From assembly GCA_026392045.1 (NCBI GenBank), contig JAPLCU010000192.1, positions 1 to 34,124 of the forward strand: DNA of 34,124 nt, in the 5' to 3' direction. The position numbers and the translations under genes were made by a program. How positions within the stretch are numbered: position 1 is the first letter of the stretch; every line of letters begins with the position of its first letter. Of the stretch, positions 22,419 through 30,878 are shown one piece after another. This stretch comes from Armatimonadota bacterium (GTDB taxonomy: Bacteria; Armatimonadota; UBA5829). A model generated the notes under the pieces. It worked only from the letters and a program-made list of their open reading frames with translations, was not told where the DNA came from and searched no databases.

Positions 22419-25169
22419 ATGGATTATAGTAAAACAATAAACCTGCCGAAAACCGAGTTCTCTATGAAGGCTGACCTGGCCACGCGTGAGCCGGGGATTC
22501 AGAAGACCTGGGAAGAGAACAAAATATATGAGAAGCTGATCGAGCGCGATGCGCCGAATGGAGATTTTATTCTTCATGACGGCCCGCCGTATTCCAATGG
22601 CGATATTCACATCGGGCACGCTCTAAACAAGCTCTTGAAAGACTTTATCGTCCGTTATAAGGCGATGAAAGGCTATCGCACGCCGTATATACCCGGATGG
22701 GATAACCATGGCCTGCCTATCGAGCAGAAAGTGGCTGAGGCGTTTCGCAAGAAAAAAGAAGCGCCCACTAAGCTCGAAATGCGCCAGGCTTGCCGTGATT
22801 ACGCGGCAAACTGGGTTGATATCCAGCGGGAGCAGTTCAAGAGACTTGGCGGAATCGGCGATTGGGATAATCCGTATCTGACGATGTCGTATGATTATGA
22901 AGCGACTATCGTTAAGACTTTCGGCGAGCTTGCTAAGCAGGGCTATATCTATCGCGGCCTCAAGCCCATTCACTGGTGCATCAACGACGAGACCGCCCTT
23001 GCGGAAGCCGAAATCGAGTATGCTGATCATAAATCGCCGTCAATACACGTGCGCTTCCCGCTGGTCGAAGACCCCAACGGCCTCTTCGATGCCGCGGGCA
23101 AGGGCTGTTATACCATAATTTGGACAACTACGCCTTGGACGATTCCTGCGAATCTGGCATTGGCAGTTCATCCAGACTACGAATATAATATCGTGGACGT
23201 GGACGCTAATCGATATCTGATCGCAGCCGAGCTTGTCGGCAAAACAATGATTGCTATGGGCGTTGAAAAATATTGCGTGGCGAAGACTGTCAAGGGCGCT
23301 GACCTGGCAGGTATGGTCTTCAAACACCCGATTTTTGACCGCACATCAATACTGGTGCATGCAGATTACGTCACCCTCGAAGATGGCACTGGTGTGGTTC
23401 ACACCGCTCCCGGGCATGGCCGAGACGACTTCGAGACCGGGCATCGATATGGCTTGACCCCGCTGAACCCGGTGGACGATAGAGGCATATTCACCAAAGA
23501 GGCCGGTCAGTTCGAAGGACTGCATATCCTGAAGCAGGGCAACGCGGCGGTTCTTGAGGTTCTCCAAGAGAATGGCAACCTGGTAGCTTCGGGCGAGATC
23601 ACTCACAGCTATCCGCACTGCTGGAGATGCCGCAAGCCGGTGGTCTTTAGAACGACCGTGCAGTGGTTCATGGCAATTGATCATAATGACCTGCGCCAGA
23701 AGATGCTGGATGAAATCGACAAGATCGCGTTCTATCCGTCAGAAGCAAAAAACCGACTTTCGGGGATGATAGAGAACTCGCCGGACTGGTGTCTCTCGCG
23801 GCAGCGTTCGTGGGGCGTGGGTGTACCTGTGTTCTTCTGCAAGGACTGCGACGAGGCGATCATGACCGAAGAGAGCATCGACGCCGTATATCAGGACTCG
23901 CTGGTAAATGGTTCGGACTCTTGGTTTGGCAAGAGCCCGGCGGAGATTCTTCCCAAGAACTTCAAATGCCCCGAGTGCGGCGGAACTGAGTTTGGCAAGG
24001 AAACTGATGTGTTGGACGTGTGGTTCGATTCGGGTTCAAGCTGCCGAGCAGTGGTGGAAAATCGACTGCACACTTATCCGGCTGATATGTACCTGGAGGG
24101 TTCGGACCAGCACAGAGGATGGTTTAACAAATCGCTGGTGATCGGCACCGCGACCATGGGCAGATCGCCGTATAAAGAGCTCGTGAGCCACGGTTTCACC
24201 ATCGATAGTGAAGGCAAGGCGATGAGCAAATCCATCGGGAACACTGTTGCGCCGCAGAAGATCATATCCAAGCTGGGCGCGGATGTGCTGAGGCTGTTCT
24301 TCTCGTCGACTGACTATTTCGAGGATGTGCGCATCGGCGATGAGATTATTACCCGCGTGACGGATGCTTATCGTAGAATGAGGAACACTTTCAGGTTCAT
24401 TCTCGGTAATATCAGTGACTTCGACCCGGCAAAGGATACTGTCGCGTATGCCGATCTTCTGGAAATAGACCGCTACGAGCTGAACCGGCTTAACGAGGTC
24501 ATTGAGCAAGTCACAGCTTTTTATGATGCGTATGAGTTCCATAAGGTCTACCAAGCGATACACAATTATTGCGCGGTGGATTTAAGCAGTCTTTATATGG
24601 ATATCCTGAAGGATAGATTGTATGCTTCCGCAGCAGACTCAACGGAGCGGCGCTCCGCACAAACCGCGCTTTATGAGATTCTATCGGCCCTGACGAGGAT
24701 GCTGTCGCCGATTATTTCACATACTGCTGAGGAAGTTTGGCAGATTATGCCTGGCAAAGGCAAAGCTGAATCGATAATTCTGGAATCATTCCCAGAACCT
24801 AATGCGGGCTGGGTGGATGCCGAACTGGCCAAGCGATGGTCGCGGATATTCGAAGTTAGAAGCAAGGTATTACTTGCCCTTGAAGAAGCACGGCAGGCGG
24901 GGACAATAAGAAAGCCGATGGAATCGCAAGTGACGCTGACAGCGCCGGGAAAGCTATACGATTTTCTGAGCTCGTATAGCGCGATATTGCCGTCCATATT
25001 AATCGTCTCACAGGTGGTGATCAAGAAGGGCGACAGCAAGGAAATGAGCGTGGAAGTGCAGTCTCCGCAAGGTGAAAAGTGCGAGCGCTGCTGGCTGGTG
25101 TTGGAGTCTGTTGGAAATCATGCAGACCACCCCACCCTCTGCGACCGCTGCAGGCAAACGATACAATAA
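22419..25169 (+). CDS. ileS: Isoleucyl-tRNA synthetase
   Basis: Class I aminoacyl-tRNA synthetase of 916 residues charging tRNA-Ile in the cytoplasm. HIGH is at 64-67 in GDIHIGHALN, the KMSKS-type loop is KAMSKSIGN near residue 597, and the editing domain lies between. The C-terminal zinc knuckle is intact (CERCW near 888 and LCDRC near 908). The length and zinc ends are those of the standard bacterial type. An AGAGG Shine-Dalgarno precedes the ATG. It is the first gene of a cluster with a DksA-like gene, lspA, a nucleotidyltransferase and lgt; ileS next to lspA is a widespread arrangement. Confidence 0.97.
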   Translation: MDYSKTINLPKTEFSMKADLATREPGIQKTWEENKIYEKLIERDAPNGDFILHDGPPYSNGDIHIGHALNKLLKDFIVRYKAMKGYRTPYIPGWDNHGLPIEQKVAEAFRKKKEAPTKLEMRQACRDYAANWVDIQREQFKRLGGIGDWDNPYLTMSYDYEATIVKTFGELAKQGYIYRGLKPIHWCINDETALAEAEIEYADHKSPSIHVRFPLVEDPNGLFDAAGKGCYTIIWTTTPWTIPANLALAVHPDYEYNIVDVDANRYLIAAELVGKTMIAMGVEKYCVAKTVKGADLAGMVFKHPIFDRTSILVHADYVTLEDGTGVVHTAPGHGRDDFETGHRYGLTPLNPVDDRGIFTKEAGQFEGLHILKQGNAAVLEVLQENGNLVASGEITHSYPHCWRCRKPVVFRTTVQWFMAIDHNDLRQKMLDEIDKIAFYPSEAKNRLSGMIENSPDWCLSRQRSWGVGVPVFFCKDCDEAIMTEESIDAVYQDSLVNGSDSWFGKSPAEILPKNFKCPECGGTEFGKETDVLDVWFDSGSSCRAVVENRLHTYPADMYLEGSDQHRGWFNKSLVIGTATMGRSPYKELVSHGFTIDSEGKAMSKSIGNTVAPQKIISKLGADVLRLFFSSTDYFEDVRIGDEIITRVTDAYRRMRNTFRFILGNISDFDPAKDTVAYADLLEIDRYELNRLNEVIEQVTAFYDAYEFHKVYQAIHNYCAVDLSSLYMDILKDRLYASAADSTERRSAQTALYEILSALTRMLSPIISHTAEEVWQIMPGKGKAESIILESFPEPNAGWVDAELAKRWSRIFEVRSKVLLALEEARQAGTIRKPMESQVTLTAPGKLYDFLSSYSAILPSILIVSQVVIKKGDSKEMSVEVQSPQGEKCERCWLVLESVGNHADHPTLCDRCRQTIQ

Positions 25170-25188
25170 GTTAGAAAGGGCAAAAGAA

Positions 25189-25536
25189 ATGGATACGGCT
25201 AAGTTTAAAAAGATGCTGCTTGATGAGCGTGACCGCCTTGAACTGGAGCATCGCATTCAAACAGAGAACCTTGCCGAGCCCGAGGCCGAGCTAGCTAATT
25301 ACGACAGCCACCCGGCGGATACGGCGTCTAACACTTATGAACGCACCAAAGAATATGCCATTGACGGAAATATTGAAGAGCTTATTCAGCGCATAGACGA
25401 TGCTTTGAGAAAAATAGAAGATGGCAGCTACGGAATATGCGACCGGTGCAAAACAAAGATAAAGCTGGACAGGCTTAGGGCCATTCCCTACGCTACGCTT
25501 TGCATTGATTGCCAGGAATCGCTGGAGAGGTATTAA
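25189..25536 (+). CDS. DksA/TraR-family zinc-finger protein
   Basis: Cytoplasmic regulator of 115 residues with a predicted N-terminal coiled-coil half and a C4 zinc finger at the C-terminus (CDRCKTKIKLDRLRAIPYATLC plus CQE: C-x2-C...C-x2-C). DksA-type proteins bind the secondary channel of RNA polymerase; short members like this are less studied. The acidic tip pattern of true DksA is not clear, so promoter control is inferred. The start at 25189, not the longer in-frame start overlapping ileS, has AAAGGG nine nt upstream and begins the family-like sequence. It lies 19 bp after ileS and abuts the lspA start. Confidence 0.88.
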   Translation: MDTAKFKKMLLDERDRLELEHRIQTENLAEPEAELANYDSHPADTASNTYERTKEYAIDGNIEELIQRIDDALRKIEDGSYGICDRCKTKIKLDRLRAIPYATLCIDCQESLERY

Positions 25537-26037
25537 TTGACTGCGAAGATCAAGAATTTGTCGTTCTACGCGATAGCCTTAGGCTTAACCGTGTTGGACC
25601 AGGTCACGAAAGACTTGGCGCGAATCTATCTGCACGATGGAAAACCGGTCAGTGTAATTCCTGGATTCTTTGATCTGCAGCTGAGTTTCAACAATGGCGC
25701 CGCGTTTGGAATAATGCCGAACTGGGCTCCAATGTTTATTCTGATTGCGCTGGCAGCCATTTTTGCCATTGTGAAGTTGCGAGGCAATGAAAACCAACCA
25801 AAAGCGCTCAGTATCGGTCTGGCGCTGCTTTTGGGAGGGGCGCTGGGCAATCTGATCGATAGAATAGCCTCGTCCCATCACGAGGTCACCGATTTCTTGA
25901 GCGTTCATGTGAACCTTAGCGGTAATGTTTACGCCTGGCCAACATTCAATGTTGCAGATGCGGCCGTGGTAATTGGCGCAATACTGATGATTTTTCACGT
26001 ATATGTATTGGAGAAGCGAAGAATTGAGACCTCGTAG
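25537..26037 (+). CDS. lspA: Lipoprotein signal peptidase II (TTG start)
   Basis: Inner-membrane aspartyl protease of 166 residues that removes the signal peptide of lipidated prolipoproteins. Family blocks are intact: LDQVTKDLA (about 20-28), FNNGAAFG, GALGNLIDR, and the catalytic aspartates D119 (VTDFL) and D141 (FNVADA). Four membrane helices are predicted. Translation starts at TTG immediately after the stop of the DksA-like gene (TAATTG), with GGAGAGG about seven nt upstream, implying translational coupling. lgt, the enzyme acting just before it in the pathway, lies 405 bp downstream. Confidence 0.95.
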   Translation: MTAKIKNLSFYAIALGLTVLDQVTKDLARIYLHDGKPVSVIPGFFDLQLSFNNGAAFGIMPNWAPMFILIALAAIFAIVKLRGNENQPKALSIGLALLLGGALGNLIDRIASSHHEVTDFLSVHVNLSGNVYAWPTFNVADAAVVIGAILMIFHVYVLEKRRIETS

Positions 26038-26070
26038 CTTTCCAGACAGTTGTCCAAAAGGGCTGAACCT

Positions 26071-26361
26071 ATGAATATGGACCGGTTGATAAAAGAAAAG
26101 CGCGCAGAGATACTGAGCATTGCAACTACTTATGGAGCATATAATGTTCGTCTATTTGGATCGGTAGCACGCGGTAACGCGGGGCCTGATAGCGACGTAG
26201 ACGTGCTTGTTGATGTTGAACAGGGCAGGAGTCTGCTTGATCTGGGCGGGATGCTAATGGAGCTTCAGGAACTGCTCGGGTGCAATGTTGATGTGGTGAC
26301 TGAGAAGGGGTTGCGCGAGCGCATTCGTGAGCGTGTCCTGAAGGAGGCAGTTCCTTTATAA
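26071..26361 (+). CDS. Minimal nucleotidyltransferase (MNT/MntA-like), apparently without HepT
   Basis: Protein of 96 residues with the polymerase-beta-type site [19 protein letters not shown], matching the GS-x10-D-x-D motif of MntA antitoxins, which in characterised pairs AMPylate the HepT toxin. Catalytic residues look intact. A HepT partner normally lies adjacent; here the following 81 bp before lgt hold only a 14-codon ORF (MAFEHTKILSELGD). Either it is an orphan antitoxin or it has another role. AAGGG precedes the ATG at 26071; the upstream in-frame TTG at 26050 has no better support. It sits 33 bp after lspA, so probably in the operon. Confidence 0.85.
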   Translation: MNMDRLIKEKRAEILSIATTYGAYNVRLFGSVARGNAGPDSDVDVLVDVEQGRSLLDLGGMLMELQELLGCNVDVVTEKGLRERIRERVLKEAVPL

Positions 26362-26442
26362 GCGGCGCATTAACGATAACAGAATGGCATTTGAGCATAC
26401 AAAAATACTTTCGGAACTAGGCGATTAGGAATAACCTCTGAA

Positions 26443-27198
26443 ATGCACTCAACTCTTTTTACAATATTCGGAATCCCCATACGCGCTTACGGCCTGATGA
26501 TGGTTGTGGGGTTCGCGATGGGCCTTTGGCACGCCAAGGTGGCGGCTAAGCGCCGCGGCTTTGATCCAGACCGCATCTATGATCTTTCCCTGATCGCGCT
26601 GCTTTCAGGGATTGTGGGCGCGCGGCTGCTCTATATTGTGCTGAATCCGGATACGGAGAGCTTCAAGGACTTTTTCGCGGTCTGGAACGGCGGTTTAAGC
26701 TTCCATGGAGGGGTTCTGTCTGCTGTTATTGCGGCAATTATCTACACAAGATGGAAAAAACTTTCATTTCTTGAATGCGCAGATTTGCTGTCGCCATCGC
26801 TTGCCATCGCTTATGCGTTCACGCGCATCGGCTGTTTTTTGAATGGCTGTTGCTATGGAGTTGCTACCGGCTTGCCGTGGGGTGTGAGATTTCTGGAGGA
26901 TGGTCAATGGACAGCGCCATCTCACCCAACCCAAATCTACGCATCTATTGCCAATACTCTGATTTTTGTGCTGCTCACGAGGCTGGAAAAGCTGAATCGC
27001 GCGCCAGGGTTCATATTCGTAAGTTACCTCGGGCTCTATTCAGCGTATAGATTCCTGGTGGAATTTCTTCGGGTGGGCACATCAGCCAAACTCTGGCTTC
27101 TGAGCCTCACGCAAGCGCAATGGGCGAGCCTTATAATTCTTGGCGTATCCGCCGCGTTAGTGTTTACGGTCTATCGAAAGGCTGTGAAGAAGATATAA
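26443..27198 (+). CDS. lgt: Prolipoprotein diacylglyceryl transferase
   Basis: Inner-membrane enzyme of 251 residues that transfers diacylglycerol from phosphatidylglycerol to the lipobox cysteine, the first step of lipoprotein maturation. Seen: GLSFHGG (85-90), RIGCFLNGCCYG (128-139), HPTQIYAS (161-168) and seven hydrophobic segments. It works immediately upstream of LspA in the pathway and sits in the same cluster. The lipoprotein encoded at 28764-29636 is a likely substrate. The Shine-Dalgarno is weak (AGGA at long distance). Confidence 0.96.
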   Translation: MHSTLFTIFGIPIRAYGLMMVVGFAMGLWHAKVAAKRRGFDPDRIYDLSLIALLSGIVGARLLYIVLNPDTESFKDFFAVWNGGLSFHGGVLSAVIAAIIYTRWKKLSFLECADLLSPSLAIAYAFTRIGCFLNGCCYGVATGLPWGVRFLEDGQWTAPSHPTQIYASIANTLIFVLLTRLEKLNRAPGFIFVSYLGLYSAYRFLVEFLRVGTSAKLWLLSLTQAQWASLIILGVSAALVFTVYRKAVKKI

Positions 27199-27220
27199 GG
27201 AAGCGAGTCTAACATACTAT

Positions 27221-27248
27221 GCTTCGCGGGCGCTTTTTGCCCCGAAGC
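27221..27248. terminator. Bidirectional hairpin after lgt
   Basis: GCTTCGCGGGC pairs with GCCCCGAAGC (one bulged C) around a TTTTT-containing loop. It is the first of three stem-loops in the convergent lgt/lptA gap. Confidence 0.55.
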
Positions 27249-27257
27249 AGGTATGAG

Positions 27258-27350
27258 AACTAAACTCTTCGGGACGAAAAACAGTCCCGAAGCATAGCAA
27301 GCATAGCAACTAAACTCTTCGGGACGAAAAACAGTCCCGAAGCATAGCAA
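27258..27350. repeat. 43-bp direct repeat, each copy carrying a CTTCGGGAC hairpin
   Basis: Two identical 43-bp units (27258-27300 and 27308-27350) each carry CTTCGGGAC-gaaaaaca-GTCCCGAAG (27267-27292 and 27317-27342), a perfect 9-bp stem. They are spaced by GCATAGC. They lie between convergent lgt and lptA and may terminate both. The CTTCGG/CCGAAG outer stem followed by GCA matches the palindromes at 5019-5196. Confidence 0.9.
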
Positions 27351-27370
27351 CTTATTACCTATCACTTCTC

Positions 27371-28126
27371 TTACGGCTTCGTTTCCTCGTCCAAATCGAC
27401 CTTAAACGATGCGCTAGCGTTTGGCGCTTCGATCCATTCATCGCCCTTTTTGAGCGAAATTGTCACCTTATCCTGGGTTTTGAATGTCTGTCCATCTACA
27501 TCGACGCCATGCACGTTGCCCGTGAGACTTAGTATCTCTTTGTTTTGGTCGTAAACTGCCTTATCGGCGTAGACCGTACGCTTCGTCTGTTTGAAAACAA
27601 CACCGCCCTCTGCACTTGCTATTTTCTTCGCGTAGAAATACTCCATGCGGTTGCAGGTAATAGTTGTGGGCAGCTTGAAGCTGGCGATGGAATTGGGATC
27701 GCTGCTGGCCGTATTGGCCTCACTCGCTTTAGGTTTAAGCTGCATCAGGACGTTGCCCTCGGTCACCCCTACTTTCTTCTTGAAGTTCGCCATACCCTTG
27801 TCGCCATTGATGTCGCACTCCGGGTTGGTGATCTTTATGGCGCCGGGCGAGGTTGCGATTTTGGTGTTATCGTCGTAATCGACCTGCTCAGAGGTTATCA
27901 GGGTATCATCGTGTGTGCACCTCACGTTGCCCTTAAGCAGTGTAGTGTGCTTATCGCCTAAATCCGACTTCATGTAATTGGCTTTGATTTCAACTTCGGA
28001 CTTCTTCTTCGCCGCATCTGTTGCTGCGGGCTTATCGGGCGTTTGCTGCGCGAAAATGCTCGGGCTAAGCGCCACAGCCGCCAGTCCCAATACCACTGCT
28101 ATTATCACAAGGCCTTTACCGCGCAT
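27371..28126 (-). CDS. lptA: LptA/OstA-like periplasmic LPS-transport protein
   Basis: Protein of 251 residues with a signal peptide (about 1-27, ending SIFAQ) and an OstA-like beta-jellyroll pattern: TLLKGNVRCTHDDTLITSEQVDYDD, MEYFYAKKIASAEGGVVFKQTKRTVYADKAVYD and ILSLTGNVHGVDVDGQTFK. LptA carries LPS across the periplasm; a role with a non-LPS lipid cannot be excluded. The start at 28126 has AGGAGG ten nt upstream and overlaps the end of the lptC-like gene by 11 bp, so they are translationally coupled. The longer ORF start at 28150 lacks this support. Confidence 0.75.
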   Translation of the reverse strand: MRGKGLVIIAVVLGLAAVALSPSIFAQQTPDKPAATDAAKKKSEVEIKANYMKSDLGDKHTTLLKGNVRCTHDDTLITSEQVDYDDNTKIATSPGAIKITNPECDINGDKGMANFKKKVGVTEGNVLMQLKPKASEANTASSDPNSIASFKLPTTITCNRMEYFYAKKIASAEGGVVFKQTKRTVYADKAVYDQNKEILSLTGNVHGVDVDGQTFKTQDKVTISLKKGDEWIEAPNASASFKVDLDEETKP

Positions 28127-28709
28127 TCTTTTTTGCCTCCTGCACACCATCTACAATATCTCCAACCGTGAAAGACATGGTTATGTTCCACATATCCATT
28201 TGCTGATTGCGTAAATCAACTATCAGCTTATCTGCCTGAATTTTGCTTGATCCATTTTCATATATAACCTGTCCCATACTACGCAAAACCTGCATCGCTG
28301 AGTTCCAATATGCACCGGCTGCGCATATTTTTTGCCCTTTGACCCCAAGGACCTCCACCCCATCCGCCAAACGCAGATTCCTGGTGAATGTATCATAAAT
28401 AGCAGACCCCGCCTTAACTTTGAGAGCTACTTTGCCTTTATCGAAGATTTTACCATCGTGGAGGTTCGTGATTTTTGTGCGTGAACGGCTCCTGCCGATC
28501 ACGACCGATCCGGCCTTGGCGCTCCAAATCTTGCCTTCGTGACCGAGTCCTACAAGATAGACGTCATTCATTTCCATTACGATTGCCGGGAGTTGCTTAG
28601 GGCCGAGGTCGATTCCGGTGTAGGGTAAGTATCTCCTGAATATGAATACACTCAGAAGCAATACGCCTATAGAAGTGATGGCAAGCGCTAAAACAATTGG
28701 CCGTTTCAT
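28116..28709 (-). CDS. lptC: LptC-like LPS export protein
   Basis: Protein of 197 residues with one N-terminal membrane helix (about 5-24) and a beta-rich outside domain in the style of LptC: KGKVALKVKAGSAIYDTFTRNLRLADGVEVLG, then VIYENGSSKIQADKLIVDLRNQQMDMW. LptC anchors the LptA bridge to the inner-membrane ABC complex LptBFG, which is not in this window. The gene order lptC-lptA with an overlap strengthens the call. The Shine-Dalgarno is poor: GGGGGGAG lies about 16 nt upstream, inside the preceding terminator. Confidence 0.7.
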   Translation of the reverse strand: MKRPIVLALAITSIGVLLLSVFIFRRYLPYTGIDLGPKQLPAIVMEMNDVYLVGLGHEGKIWSAKAGSVVIGRSRSRTKITNLHDGKIFDKGKVALKVKAGSAIYDTFTRNLRLADGVEVLGVKGQKICAAGAYWNSAMQVLRSMGQVIYENGSSKIQADKLIVDLRNQQMDMWNITMSFTVGDIVDGVQEAKKNAR

Positions 28710-28717
28710 GGGTTAAA

Positions 28718-28754
28718 CCAAAAAGCTCCCCCCAATGGATGTTGAGGGGAGCCT
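28718..28754 (-). terminator. Intrinsic terminator of the lipoprotein gene
   Basis: On the minus strand GGCTCCCC pairs with GGGGAGC across a 14-nt loop and is followed by TTTTTGG. It lies just after the stop at 28764 and separates this unit from lptC-lptA. Confidence 0.85.
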
Positions 28755-28763
28755 AACTTTCAA

Positions 28764-29636
28764 TTAGGGTGGAGGAGGAGGATTATCATCGTCTCCACCG
28801 CCGCCACCGGAACTATCTCCGATCAATACGACTACGTTGCCCAAGTCGGTCGAGAGGTTCCAAAGAACATCATCCGGCACAGGAATATTATTCGCAGCAG
28901 AAATCTGCCCGCCATAAGAAACCTGCACGGCTCCGATCAATCCTGGGACTGCTTTAGCCGGAACGCTTATTGAGAATGTCTTATCAGATGCCATAAACAG
29001 GGAAATAACATTCACGTCACGCCCGACGTTTAGCGCAAAGTAGCCGCCTTTGCCCGTGACTGTTTGGGTTGTGACGGCAGTACCAAAGGTTACTGTCACA
29101 CCCGCTATACCAACGCTCGGCGTGTCTGACCTGACTACGCGCCCGGCAATGACCGTATCTTTGATGGGGTACGGTATCATTGGCGTGCCATCAGGCGAGT
29201 AACGCGCGGTTAATGTGCCCAAGTCGTCTGTGTCACCATTTCTAACGCCCACTGGAATGTCGACGGCATTGAAGAGATATTCCTGCCCGTTATACGTGAT
29301 CAGGTCATCTCCAATGAAGCCCACTCCGACTCCGGACACATCCACCATAAACGTGCTCGGGATTTCCTCGTCAAGAGGTATGGGCCCTATCCTGAAAATG
29401 CCATCACCGCCAGTCTCAACCGTACGCTCTCCCAATGATATTACTACATGAGCTACCGCTGGGCTGCCTGTTGCAGAACTGACGACCTTTCCAATTATGG
29501 TGCGATTCGTCGGGTCTTTCGTTGTACCGCCTCCGCCGGTGTCAGTCGGAGCGCTGCTGCTGCCGCCGCCGCCGCCGCCGCAACCGACCAAAGTAACAGC
29601 TAAAGCAACCAGGAGACCTGTTAAAAACCTGCTCAT
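28764..29636 (-). CDS. Lipoprotein with two carboxypeptidase-regulatory-like beta-sandwich repeats
   Basis: Protein of 290 residues with a lipoprotein signal peptide ending LVGC, followed by a glycine/serine-rich linker (GGGGGGSSSAP). Two related domains follow, TIIGKVVSSATGSPAVAHVVISLGE...GIFRIGPI and VIAGRVVRSDTPSVGIAGVTVTFGT...GYFALNVG, typical of the carboxypeptidase regulatory-like fold found in surface and binding proteins. The tail is GGGGGDDDNPPPPP. The start at 29636 is supported by AAGGAG ten nt upstream; the longer reading frame start is not. It would be matured by Lgt and LspA encoded nearby. Ligand unknown. Confidence 0.75.
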   Translation of the reverse strand: MSRFLTGLLVALAVTLVGCGGGGGGSSSAPTDTGGGGTTKDPTNRTIIGKVVSSATGSPAVAHVVISLGERTVETGGDGIFRIGPIPLDEEIPSTFMVDVSGVGVGFIGDDLITYNGQEYLFNAVDIPVGVRNGDTDDLGTLTARYSPDGTPMIPYPIKDTVIAGRVVRSDTPSVGIAGVTVTFGTAVTTQTVTGKGGYFALNVGRDVNVISLFMASDKTFSISVPAKAVPGLIGAVQVSYGGQISAANNIPVPDDVLWNLSTDLGNVVVLIGDSSGGGGGDDDNPPPPP

Positions 29637-29653
29637 TGCAAACTTCTCCTTAT

Positions 29654-29704
29654 ATGATTCCAAAGTAACTGAATCATTATACTGCAAACGTAAGATTTAG
29701 TGAA
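29654..29704 (-). promoter_or_regulatory. Promoter and overlapping palindrome of the lipoprotein gene
   Basis: On the minus strand TTCACT (29704-29699) and a perfect TATAAT (29681-29676) are 17 bp apart. ATGATTC (29654-29660) and GAATCAT (29671-29677) form a perfect 7-bp inverted repeat over the predicted transcription start, which could be an operator or an mRNA hairpin. Confidence 0.55.
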
Positions 29705-29804
29705 TAGGCCATATTGTCCGATGCGCGACCTATTTCGTTAATTCGGATGCAAACCCATATCTAAGACTGCTATTCTGCTTCTAATGTTCCTTCGGCATAT
29801 TGTA

Positions 29805-30878
29805 TTATACAATCAGCGCTTTGGCAAGCTCCCCAGAATTCAGCGCCAGGATTCTAAGCTCAGAAGCTCTTTGCGCGACACTCCCAGAAAGGGCCGCGCG
29901 CTCGTTCCAGACCTGCATCACTGCATTTTTTACTTCTTGTGATGTAACTGCGCCGATGTCAATCTGCTTATCGCATCCGACAACCGACGCGAACGAACTC
30001 ACCTTCGGATCGTAAGAAATCGGCAAGAAAGGCACGCATTCGCTCGCTGCGAGTATCAAAGCATGCAGCCTCATCCCCACAATAAGACCGCATTTTGAGA
30101 TCAAACCTTTGACCACCTCAGGCCTTCCCCCGCCTTTAAGCACAATTCCGCCGCAAATCGCCTCGCACACACCACAATCCTCAGATTCCTGCATTGGAAT
30201 AAGAGCCGGCTTTACCCCAAGCTCTCTGCACGCCTCATCGATGCCCTCCACTGCCTCCGCAATCTGATTCTCATATCCCGGCCACGGCCTCAGCGACACC
30301 CCGATCATTTCAGCGCCGCTCGACCCTTGCTGAGCAATAATTCTCTCTGCTTCGCCAATGTCCGCATTGAGAACAAGCGCAGGGTCCGCGCTCAGATGGA
30401 TCTGCGGCCTTTTTACGCCGATTTCCTGCAAGAGCCTCTTAGAGTCCGCATCGCGCACGGTAATCACATTCACTCTATCCAGCGTTTTCCCCACGGCCCT
30501 GCGCATGGAGTCTGTATTGAGCGGCCCCACCCCTTGCGCGTAGATCATGGTCTTTCGCCTGAAGAACTGCGCCATCTGCAAAATAAATAAATAATATCTC
30601 ACCGATCTCGCACTGGTGACATCCTGAAACAGGCTCCCGCCGCCGCTGATAACCAGATCAGCCCCGCGAATAATTCTTATAAGATCAAGTATACGGTATC
30701 TATGCACCGATTCCACGCCTGCGTGCTGAGCTATTGTTTGCGCTGGGTCAGCCGACAACACGGTAACCCGTGCGTCCAAGCCGACCTCCCTGAACGTAGT
30801 CAGCATTCCCGCGAGAACAGCCTCATCGCCGGTGTTACCAAAACCATAGTAGCCTGAAATGACAATACTCTTAGGCAT
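29805..30878 (-). CDS. csaB: Polysaccharide pyruvyl transferase CsaB
   Basis: Protein of 357 residues. CsaB adds ketal-linked pyruvate to a cell-wall polysaccharide so that SLH-domain proteins can bind it. The family start ISGYYGFGNTGDEAVL is intact, with ADLVISGGGSLFQDVTS, IYAQGVGPL, VITVRDADSKRLL, ADPAL and LIVGMRLHALILAA following in the usual order. The start overlaps the DUF5693 gene end by 8 bp with GGAAG upstream, so this is the last gene of a three-gene operon. No SLH-domain protein is visible in the window. Its presence beside LPS-transport genes points to a diderm lineage with SLH-anchored envelopes. Confidence 0.93.
   Translation of the reverse strand: MPKSIVISGYYGFGNTGDEAVLAGMLTTFREVGLDARVTVLSADPAQTIAQHAGVESVHRYRILDLIRIIRGADLVISGGGSLFQDVTSARSVRYYLFILQMAQFFRRKTMIYAQGVGPLNTDSMRRAVGKTLDRVNVITVRDADSKRLLQEIGVKRPQIHLSADPALVLNADIGEAERIIAQQGSSGAEMIGVSLRPWPGYENQIAEAVEGIDEACRELGVKPALIPMQESEDCGVCEAICGGIVLKGGGRPEVVKGLISKCGLIVGMRLHALILAASECVPFLPISYDPKVSSFASVVGCDKQIDIGAVTSQEVKNAVMQVWNERAALSGSVAQRASELRILALNSGELAKALIV

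Noticed and set aside
26383-26427. Truncated HepT toxin (14 codons MAFEHTKILSELGD)
   Set aside because: Too short and lacking any HepT hallmark to support the call; mentioned only as context for the orphan nucleotidyltransferase.
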